Assembly (NCBI GenBank): GCA_030639955.1
Contig: DAOWKH010000079.1
Coordinates: 1 to 15,066, forward strand
Source: Candidatus Omnitrophota bacterium
GTDB taxonomy: Bacteria > Omnitrophota > 4484-213
Direction of reading: 5' to 3'
DNA length: 15,066 nt
Shown: positions 1 to 5,874 of the stretch, piece after piece
Numbering within the stretch: position 1 is the stretch's first letter
How the letters are laid out: every line of letters starts with the position of its first letter
Translations under genes and position numbers: made by a program
Notes under the pieces: model-generated
The model's input: the letters and a program-made list of their open reading frames with translations, nothing else
The model's database searches: none
What the model was told of the DNA's origin: nothing

Positions 1-41
1 ACCAATGTTCGCTCAAAACGTAAAAATCCTGTTTGAAAATT

Positions 42-72
42 TAAGTGAGTGAAGCGAAATCTCACGCACTTA
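42..72. repeat. imperfect inverted repeat upstream of the DUF89-PHP gene
   Basis: Arms 42-52 and 62-72 are reverse complements except for one mismatch (TAAGTGAGTGA against TCACGCACTTA), with a 9-base loop. There is no T-run, so it is unlikely to be an intrinsic terminator. It resembles a small dispersed palindromic element, but no second copy with the same arms is seen in the window. Confidence 0.5.
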
Positions 73-134
73 TTTAACTGATTATGGGGAGTTTATCTGT
101 TCGTAGAGGGTTTTATAAAAATTTTAAAAAGAAC

Positions 135-163
135 TTGACAAAGGGAGAGGGATGTGGTATATT
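135..163 (+). promoter_or_regulatory. sigma-70-type promoter for the DUF89-PHP gene
   Basis: A perfect -35 TTGACA (135-140) is followed by exactly 17 bases and a -10 TATATT (158-163). Transcription would start near 170 and give a leader of about 95 bases that contains the hairpin at 215-235. This is a sequence match only. Confidence 0.75.
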
Positions 164-214
164 TAGAATAAATAGAGATTGGAAGAATTCCAAAGTAGAG
201 CTTCGTAGAAATAT

Positions 215-235
215 GTCCCGACCTAACGTCGGGAC
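215..235. repeat. perfect hairpin in the 5' leader
   Basis: GTCCCGAC (215-222) and GTCGGGAC (228-235) are perfect 8-bp arms around a 5-base loop. The hairpin lies in the predicted untranslated leader and is flanked on both sides by GAAATATG. The stretch between it and the ATG at 266 has no Shine-Dalgarno sequence. It could be a dispersed element inserted in the leader or an RNA regulatory hairpin. The sequence does not decide between these. Confidence 0.6.
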
Positions 236-265
236 GAAATATGCTCACTACGTTCACGAAATAAA

Positions 266-3200
266 ATGAAGAAATTAAAGAAAATTTGGTTGCTAACAAT
301 AGCTATTGCTTTCTTATTGAATAGTATCCCTTATCCTGCTTATGCGATGAGGATGCTGGCGGGAGAGAGTCTTTTTAAAACCGAAAAAGAAATAGAACAA
401 ATTATAGATTTAGCAGGAAGGGTTGGGCAAAGTACCAATGAAGTAAAGGAAATAGTAGATAGTTACATTGAAATGATTAAGTTAGGAGAAGCGCCGCCGT
501 GGATAGCAGAGAATTACCGCCCTGGATATTTATTAATAAAAGATGCGCTAAAAGGTGGTGATTCCAAAAAAGGCAAGATTAAACAGGCAAAAGAGCACCT
601 ATACAAAACTACCACTGATTCCTTAATTAGGCAAAGGGTTGAATTTTTGCTTGCTATTTTAGAAGAACATCCCCAGGCAGAAGAGTTGACTCTTTTACAG
701 TTTGAGGGAATTGCACACTGTCTCGTAAGGGATTATTCTGGAGATCCCAATGCATATCGAGAGTATAAAAGCAAGTTAAATAGTGTATACTCAGAAATTT
801 ACCCTGATTTTAGGGATAAAATTTTGGCAATTGCAGATGACAAGAAACGACTTGAAACAGCGATGATATATGCCGGAATAGCAAATCTCATTGACCCATC
901 ACACTCTGAGGCACTAAAAAAAACAGCCAGTGATTTGGGTTTAGAAATTGATGTTTCAGGAGAAATCTCTGTCGACCAATTGATAAAATTAGTGGAAGAG
1001 ATTTATCAAAACATAGAAAAAGAAAAATATCTTATTGGAGAAGAGGACTTTGAACAATTCTTCAATTATATCAAAAAATATCCCAAAGGACTTTTAGTTT
1101 ATTTTCTTGATAACCATGGCGAAATAATCCTTGATCAATTAGTTATTGGAGACCTATTGGAAGCAGGGCATAGCGTAGCGGTTGTTGCCAGAGGAGAGGT
1201 AATAAGAGATGATGTTACCGTAGATGAGGCAAAAGAGATTATAGGAAGGAACGAGCATCTCAAGAGATATTTAGATTCGGGCAAGCTTCAGATAATAACT
1301 GATGGTTCTTATCTATTAGGAGCAGATCTAACACAATCTTCCAAGCACCCTGAATTTCTTAATGCTTGGAAAGACGCTGTTGCTTATATTGCTAAAGGAG
1401 CAGGAAATTGGCATACTTTGTTAGGTCAGCAAGTATCTCTTCCCGGGTTATATATCAGAATGATGAAGGGTTCTGCCAACGCTTATGCAAGAATTAGTCA
1501 GATAAAAGGTGAATCCTTTATTCAGAGGTCAAGTTATGAATTGGCGTTTGTACACCAACCAAATGCACGAGAAAAATCTCTTACGAGATTAAACATCGAT
1601 AAGTTTATCATTACTACTGCTCACCAAATAATGGAAGGAGAACTTGGGAATGAGAAAATAGAGTTAAGATTAGAAGCAGCAAGAACTCTAAAGAAATTAG
1701 AGAAATTTGAAGAGATTAAATTATCTGCCCGTATCGAAGCCGACCTTCATACCCATACCCATCATTCTGATGGTAACCAGACGCCCGCTGCCTTAGTATA
1801 TGAAGCCTATAGAAGAGGTTTAAAAGCTATAGCCGTTACTGATCATGATTCGTTTGAGGGAGTAATTGAAGCAATTAAGGCGGGTAGGATTTTTGGTGTG
1901 GAGATTATGCCGGGAATTGAGTTAAGCACTGACCAGAAAGGAGTTGAAATATTGGTTTATTTTCCTGATATAGATAAATTTATCAATGACTATAAGAGTG
2001 GAAAGCTTAATAAACGGATAGATGTTGTTACTCAGGCTAAAAAGAGACGTATGGAAACGATGATAGAGAGGATTCCTGAGGTTGGGGACTTTAGGCACAA
2101 AGGAATAGCTCTCACTATAGAGGAGCTCAAAAAGTTATCTCGTTCCAGACAACCGGTCAATCTTGGCACCTTAAGTATGGTTCTTTGGAATAAATACAAA
2201 AGTGAGTTTGCTGATTTAGGCTGCAAGAATTCCGGAGAGGTGCATAACAAGTATACAATTCCTTATCTTTTAACGTCTCTTGAAATTAATTTGGATATGA
2301 GCCCTGAGGCAGTAGCAAAATCTGCTCAAGAGATGGGCGGATTGCCTGTGTTGGCGCATCCCAAGGATATCGAGAATAAAGGCCGGTTGAGTAAGAATGA
2401 AATAAAGGAACTTATGTTTAACCTTGCAAGTAAAGGTTTTATTATTGGCGTACAGGTAGACGACTGGCGCAATGCTAATGAAGATACTGAAAGCTATATT
2501 GCTATGGTAAATGAGTGCAATAGATTGAATACATCCAATAAATTACAGATGATTTCTGGTTCCGACCACCATGAACTTATTATAAATGGTGGCTATAATT
2601 ATGAAATAGGCAGAGGTAGAATAGATGAGAAAAATCCAAAAGGTAACCTAAGAGCAGATCTAGGAAGATATAAACAAGTTACTTCATTAAAGAGATTTAA
2701 ATTATCCAAACTTGATTCCTCCACTCGTTTTAAAACCACAATATTCGAATTAAAACGAAAAGCTCCATACGCCTCTAAACTCAAAGCCTTAGAGAATACG
2801 GTAGAAAATGCCCTGCTTAATAACAACCTTCCTATTCATAAAACCCTTATTCTTTATTCAAAGCCGTTATTGGAAAACGCTGGGGTTATAGATTTAAAGG
2901 AAACTTTAGAGATTCTTGTTAAGGATGTTGTATTAGACAGGGTTGTTTTATATGCCGAGGATTCAGTGTATAACGATATTTTAGAAGGACTCTTAGAATA
3001 TATTAAGTCAAAGATAGAAATAATACGACTAACAAAAGAAGAGGTTGCCCCTGATATCAGTGATGAAATAGATGAAATAAAAGAAATTAAACTGCTCATA
3101 GATTTTGTTGATAAAGAAAGGGATATCAACCCAGAGGATATTCTCTGCGTTGTCAAGGGAACAACCAAAGAACTATTGGAAGAGCAAGATATTCCAGTGA

Positions 3201-3379
3201 ATATCCCGCCAATAGTAGTATTTGAGAAAGAAGGTCCCTATTCAATCGCCGAAGCCATTAATAGATTAGTAACCAATAAAGAAATGTTTATAATCCTAAC
3301 ACCCATAGAAACTACTTCAGATATTCAAGAAGAACTTGAAAAATACCAAGAAACTCTTGAGGTGCTTACCGGGGTATAA
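266..3379 (+). CDS. exported ARMT1/DUF89-like and PHP-domain fusion protein
   Basis: This 1037-aa protein starts with a signal peptide (KKLKK, then a hydrophobic run to about residue 23, possible cleavage after AYA at about 27). A mostly helical region to about 270 follows. Next is a DUF89/ARMT1-type segment with the metal-site signature D282-N-H-G-E286 and the late motif KGAGNWHTL (377-385). DUF89 proteins are metal-dependent phosphatases of the damage-control type. From about 490 there is a PHP phosphoesterase domain with HTHTHH (495-500), TDHD (D526, H527, D528), E552, H698 in AHPKD and D767-H-H769, so its metal ligands look complete. The C-terminal 200 residues are not recognised. The substrate is unknown. 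The fusion and its apparent export are unusual, since both families are mainly cytoplasmic. The start has no visible Shine-Dalgarno, but the signal peptide supports it. The gene stands alone, between its own promoter and a terminator. Confidence 0.85.
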   Translation: MKKLKKIWLLTIAIAFLLNSIPYPAYAMRMLAGESLFKTEKEIEQIIDLAGRVGQSTNEVKEIVDSYIEMIKLGEAPPWIAENYRPGYLLIKDALKGGDSKKGKIKQAKEHLYKTTTDSLIRQRVEFLLAILEEHPQAEELTLLQFEGIAHCLVRDYSGDPNAYREYKSKLNSVYSEIYPDFRDKILAIADDKKRLETAMIYAGIANLIDPSHSEALKKTASDLGLEIDVSGEISVDQLIKLVEEIYQNIEKEKYLIGEEDFEQFFNYIKKYPKGLLVYFLDNHGEIILDQLVIGDLLEAGHSVAVVARGEVIRDDVTVDEAKEIIGRNEHLKRYLDSGKLQIITDGSYLLGADLTQSSKHPEFLNAWKDAVAYIAKGAGNWHTLLGQQVSLPGLYIRMMKGSANAYARISQIKGESFIQRSSYELAFVHQPNAREKSLTRLNIDKFIITTAHQIMEGELGNEKIELRLEAARTLKKLEKFEEIKLSARIEADLHTHTHHSDGNQTPAALVYEAYRRGLKAIAVTDHDSFEGVIEAIKAGRIFGVEIMPGIELSTDQKGVEILVYFPDIDKFINDYKSGKLNKRIDVVTQAKKRRMETMIERIPEVGDFRHKGIALTIEELKKLSRSRQPVNLGTLSMVLWNKYKSEFADLGCKNSGEVHNKYTIPYLLTSLEINLDMSPEAVAKSAQEMGGLPVLAHPKDIENKGRLSKNEIKELMFNLASKGFIIGVQVDDWRNANEDTESYIAMVNECNRLNTSNKLQMISGSDHHELIINGGYNYEIGRGRIDEKNPKGNLRADLGRYKQVTSLKRFKLSKLDSSTRFKTTIFELKRKAPYASKLKALENTVENALLNNNLPIHKTLILYSKPLLENAGVIDLKETLEILVKDVVLDRVVLYAEDSVYNDILEGLLEYIKSKIEIIRLTKEEVAPDISDEIDEIKEIKLLIDFVDKERDINPEDILCVVKGTTKELLEEQDIPVNIPPIVVFEKEGPYSIAEAINRLVTNKEMFIILTPIETTSDIQEELEKYQETLEVLTGV

Positions 3380-3409
3380 TCCTTTCAGACAAATCCCTGC
3401 TTAAATTAT

Positions 3410-3463
3410 AAAAAAGGCAGTTAGGAACTTGGCCATTTGGCTTAAGTCAAAACTGCCTTTTTT
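3410..3463. terminator. bidirectional intrinsic terminator
   Basis: The 13-bp arms 3410-3422 (A-run then GGCAGTT) and 3451-3463 (AACTGCC then T-run) pair perfectly. The loop contains a smaller GCC/GGC stem. A-runs on one side and T-runs on the other let it act on both strands, which fits its place between two converging genes that end at 3379 and 3466. Confidence 0.85.
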
Positions 3464-3465
3464 AT

Positions 3466-3855
3466 TTAGGATACCTTATAGATTTTTTGATAGAATTCTC
3501 TAAAGGCGGGAAGGTGGGAAAGGAAGTTTAAGCCAAGGAGTCCATCAACCGGGCTTTGAGAGGGTAGGTCATGGCAGACAACAGTTAGATTTTTAACTTC
3601 TTTGCCAAAGCACTTAAAGGAAGCAAGAGTAATTAAGGAGACATATTCTGTTCCACTTGCGGTAAAAATCTCTATTTTCCTGCGAGCAGATGAAGGATTA
3701 TAGCCAATTTTAATAGCTTTTCTAACAGGAATCATTGTGTAGGAGGCTCCTGTGTCTAAAGCCATTCTGAGAGTCTTAACACCTTTAGGGCCTTTAATTT
3801 GAGCGTAAACAGCAATGATATCAGGAATAGTAAAAAGTTTTTTAGGCATAGCCAT
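3466..3855 (-). CDS. retropepsin-like aspartyl protease
   Basis: This 129-aa protein has the catalytic motif LDTGAS (D34-T35-G36) after a beta-rich N-terminus. A second hydrophobic-hydrophobic-Gly motif, GLLGLNFL, lies near 105-112. This is the layout of single-domain, retropepsin-like proteases that work as homodimers. There is no signal peptide or membrane segment, so it is probably cytoplasmic. It starts 5 bases after the stop of the upstream 75-aa gene and has no Shine-Dalgarno of its own, so its translation is probably coupled. MAMPKK has a second possible ATG two codons later. The substrate is unknown, and the upstream partner is the first candidate. Confidence 0.8.
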   Translation of the reverse strand: MAMPKKLFTIPDIIAVYAQIKGPKGVKTLRMALDTGASYTMIPVRKAIKIGYNPSSARRKIEIFTASGTEYVSLITLASFKCFGKEVKNLTVVCHDLPSQSPVDGLLGLNFLSHLPAFREFYQKIYKVS

Positions 3856-3860
3856 AATAA

Positions 3861-4088
3861 TTAAAATGCTGCTGCATATCCTTTAGGAAGCTTGTCTTCA
3901 GAATAAAGAGTTAAGGTGTTCCCCCGGCATTTCATTTCCTCTTCATAAATCTCATCTCGCTGGGAGCTGTGGGCAATAAGTTTACCAGAAATAGGGATAG
4001 TAGTAGATTCATCCATTTTATCAATAGTAATAAGAAGCCATTCATTTTGATATCTTTTTTTAATTGTCTCAATTTTTTGTGAAGACAT
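3861..4088 (-). CDS. 75-aa hypothetical protein paired with the aspartyl protease
   Basis: This is a small soluble protein with no signal peptide or transmembrane segment. It begins with a charged helical stretch, followed by NEWLLITID, SGKLIAHS and a C-terminal LPKGYAAAF. The family is not recognised with confidence. The shape loosely recalls small DUF5678-like proteins, which is a guess. A good ribosome site (GAGGTG on the minus strand, 4096-4101) sits 7 bases before the ATG, and a promoter lies upstream at 4109-4137. It is the first gene of a two-gene operon with the protease and could be its regulator, adaptor or substrate. Confidence 0.7.
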   Translation of the reverse strand: MSSQKIETIKKRYQNEWLLITIDKMDESTTIPISGKLIAHSSQRDEIYEEEMKCRGNTLTLYSEDKLPKGYAAAF

Positions 4089-4095
4089 AATTCAT

Positions 4096-4101
4096 CACCT
4101 C
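4096..4101 (-). promoter_or_regulatory. ribosome binding site of the 75-aa gene
   Basis: GAGGTG on the minus strand, 7 bases upstream of the ATG at 4088, supports that start codon. Confidence 0.7.
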
Positions 4102-4108
4102 AGTATCT

Positions 4109-4137
4109 AAAATAGCATAATTAAAGTAAAAAGTCAA
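4109..4137 (-). promoter_or_regulatory. promoter for the minus-strand pair
   Basis: On the minus strand, TTGACT (4137-4132) and TATTTT (4114-4109) are separated by exactly 17 bases, about 20 bases upstream of the start codon. It is arranged back to back with the plus-strand promoter at 4177-4205. Confidence 0.65.
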
Positions 4138-4176
4138 TAGCGGGCTAACGCCAAACCTTACGGTAACGAGGCAATC

Positions 4177-4205
4177 TTGACTTTTAGAAGGGGATAGGAT
4201 AAAAT
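4177..4205 (+). promoter_or_regulatory. promoter for the PLD-RmuC-helicase run
   Basis: TTGACT (4177-4182), a 17-base spacer and TAAAAT (4200-4205) make a good sigma-70-type match. The predicted transcript would start near 4212 and carry the GC double hairpin at 4219-4248 right before the first start codon. Confidence 0.65.
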
Positions 4206-4218
4206 AATATCAAATATC

Positions 4219-4248
4219 CCCGCCAGAGGCGGGTCCGCCTTCGGCGGA
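4219..4248. repeat. GC-rich double-hairpin element, intergenic copy
   Basis: Two adjacent perfect 6-bp hairpins: CCCGCC/GGCGGG (loop AGA, 4219-4233) and TCCGCC/GGCGGA (loop TTC, 4234-4248). It is flanked by heptamer-like ATATCAA words (about 4208-4217 and 4251-4261). A copy matching 28 of 30 bases lies inside valS at 10983-11012. It has no T-run, so it is not a normal terminator. It lies 17 bases from the ATG at 4266 and takes up the place where a Shine-Dalgarno would be. Confidence 0.8.
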
Positions 4249-4265
4249 AAATATCAAAAATAACA

Positions 4266-4898
4266 ATGCAAAACTTGCTTAAAAGACGAAAGATATTATT
4301 ATCCACCATCCTTCTTCTTTTCCTCCTCAAAGCCGATTTTTGCTTCTCTTTTCCCGCGGATGTGAAGCCAATCTGTAATAGAAAATACTTTTCACAGGTC
4401 CATTCGCTTATTTCCGAAGCAAAGCAGTCAATCTATATCGTTCTTTACATAGCGCGTTATTATCAAAAATACCCCGATAGTTCTTCTAATAAATTAATTA
4501 AGAATTTAATCTCGGCGGCTAAACGGGGTGTAGATGTAAGGGTAATCCTTGACCAGTCGGACTGGAATGAGAAGAATACAGCCGAGAATAGAGCCACAGC
4601 TAAGGTTCTAAATGAAGGCGGCGTAAAGGTTTGGCTGGACGATTTTAAAAAAACGAGCCATAATAAGTTAATCATTATTGATGGGAGATATGTAGTTATC
4701 GGCAGCACAAATTGGTCTTATTATGCCCTGGATAAAAATAACGAATCTTCGGTTTTGATTGATTCCCCAGAAGTGGCAGATTCATTTAAAAAATATTTTG
4801 AGAAAGTAAAAACAAAATCCGAGCAATTTAACCCCCAAGCCGTTAAAAAGCCAAGTTGGGGAAAGAGGATAAAGAGATTGTTTATTGAGGAGAGATGA
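4266..4898 (+). CDS. exported single-HKD phospholipase D-like nuclease
   Basis: This 210-aa protein has an N-terminal signal peptide (KRRK then a leucine-rich stretch to about residue 30). It has one PLD motif, H132-N-K134-x4-D139, followed by GSTNWS (146-151). One HKD motif in a protein this size fits the Nuc-like endonuclease branch of the PLD family, which builds its active site by dimerising. It probably acts in the periplasm or outside the cell on nucleic acid. Phospholipid cleavage cannot be excluded. It has no Shine-Dalgarno, because a GC hairpin sits directly upstream. Its 3' end contains the ribosome site of rmuC and its stop lies one base before the rmuC ATG, so the two are coupled. 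Confidence 0.85.
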   Translation: MQNLLKRRKILLSTILLLFLLKADFCFSFPADVKPICNRKYFSQVHSLISEAKQSIYIVLYIARYYQKYPDSSSNKLIKNLISAAKRGVDVRVILDQSDWNEKNTAENRATAKVLNEGGVKVWLDDFKKTSHNKLIIIDGRYVVIGSTNWSYYALDKNNESSVLIDSPEVADSFKKYFEKVKTKSEQFNPQAVKKPSWGKRIKRLFIEER

Positions 4899-4899
4899 G

Positions 4900-5874
4900 A
4901 TGAATACCTTGATTATCATTTTAATTGTTAGTGTAGTTGCTTTTTTGATTTTTAAGATGACTGCTCAGATGAATAGCCAGCTAAATACCATAACCGAGCA
5001 GGTAAATCAGCGGCTTAAGGAGAATGCCGAGGTTCTTCAACAAACCAACAAGAATATCGGCGAGAGATTGGATAAAGCCGCGGCCGTAATTGCTCCCATA
5101 CAGAACAGGTTAGGGGAATTAAAAGAGGCGAGCAATAAGATGTATGAAGTAGGCAGGGATATTTCTCGTTTGGAGAACCTTTTAAAAGCCCCCAAGTTTC
5201 GCGGAGAAATCGGCGAGTTTTTATTAGAAAATCTACTTTCTCAAATCCTTCCGCGGGATCATTTTACTCTCCAGCATAGTTTTAAAAACGGAATGCAGGT
5301 GGATGCGGTAATTCGTTTAGGGGAAAAATTAGTGCCGGTGGATTCCAAGTTTCCCTTAGAGAATTTTAAAAAGATGATTGAGGAAGAAAAGGAAGAAGAA
5401 AGGAAAAAGCTGCATAAGGAGTTTGGCCGCGATGTAAAAAAGCATATTGACGCCGTAGCAGATAAGTATATTCTCCCCGACGAAGGGACCTATGATTTTG
5501 CCCTGCTTTATATCCCGGCCGAGAATGTCTATTATGAAACGATAATCAAAGAGGATAAAGCAAATATTTGTTCTTATGCCCTCTCCAAAAAGATAATTCT
5601 TGTTTCACCGAATAGTTTTTTTGCCTATTTGATGGTTATTGTCCATGGACTGCATGGGATGCAGATAGAGAAGAATGCAGAAAAGATTATCTCTAATTTA
5701 GGCCGTTTAAATCAGGATTTGGCAAAGTTTAGCGAGGATTTTGTTTTGGTCGGCAAACACCTTTCTAACACCAGAAATAAATACGAGGACGCCGAGAGAA
5801 AATTAACTCGCTTTAGCGATAAGCTAATCGGAGTGAGTCAGGAGAGAAAGGAGTTGGAATTATTTAATGAATAA
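4900..5874 (+). CDS. rmuC: RmuC family DNA recombination protein
   Basis: This 324-aa protein has an N-terminal membrane segment (about 3-18), a coiled-coil stretch (about 25-90) and the RmuC domain. The domain shows FRGEIGEFLLE (around 100-110), D135 and the D148-S-K150 pair, matching the PD-(D/E)XK-like core proposed for RmuC. RmuC proteins limit recombination at inverted repeats. ATG 4900 is preferred over an in-frame TTG at 4885, because GAGGAG (4887-4892) is an ideal ribosome site 7 bases before the ATG. The gene overlaps the helicase gene by 8 bases. It is shorter than the roughly 450-500 aa of enteric RmuC, which mostly means less flanking coil. An inverted-repeat recombination factor is notable in a genome so rich in palindromes. 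Confidence 0.9.
   Translation: MNTLIIILIVSVVAFLIFKMTAQMNSQLNTITEQVNQRLKENAEVLQQTNKNIGERLDKAAAVIAPIQNRLGELKEASNKMYEVGRDISRLENLLKAPKFRGEIGEFLLENLLSQILPRDHFTLQHSFKNGMQVDAVIRLGEKLVPVDSKFPLENFKKMIEEEKEEERKKLHKEFGRDVKKHIDAVADKYILPDEGTYDFALLYIPAENVYYETIIKEDKANICSYALSKKIILVSPNSFFAYLMVIVHGLHGMQIEKNAEKIISNLGRLNQDLAKFSEDFVLVGKHLSNTRNKYEDAERKLTRFSDKLIGVSQERKELELFNE

Noticed and set aside
84..269. 61-aa plus-strand ORF upstream of the DUF89-PHP gene
   Set aside because: It runs across the predicted promoter and the leader hairpin, has no ribosome site and has no recognisable protein features.
2854..3168. 104-aa minus-strand ORF within the DUF89-PHP gene
   Set aside because: Serine-rich low-complexity translation typical of the antisense of an acidic helical coding region.
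4141..4176. Operator between the divergent promoters
   Set aside because: Only a short TTAC-G-GTAA symmetry is visible, too weak to call a binding site.
4219..4248. Intrinsic terminator before the PLD gene
   Set aside because: It is GC-rich but has no T-run on either strand, and a near-identical copy sits in the valS coding frame, so it is better explained as a dispersed element.
4885..4899. Upstream TTG start for rmuC
   Set aside because: The TTG overlaps the GAGGAG ribosome site that properly serves ATG 4900.
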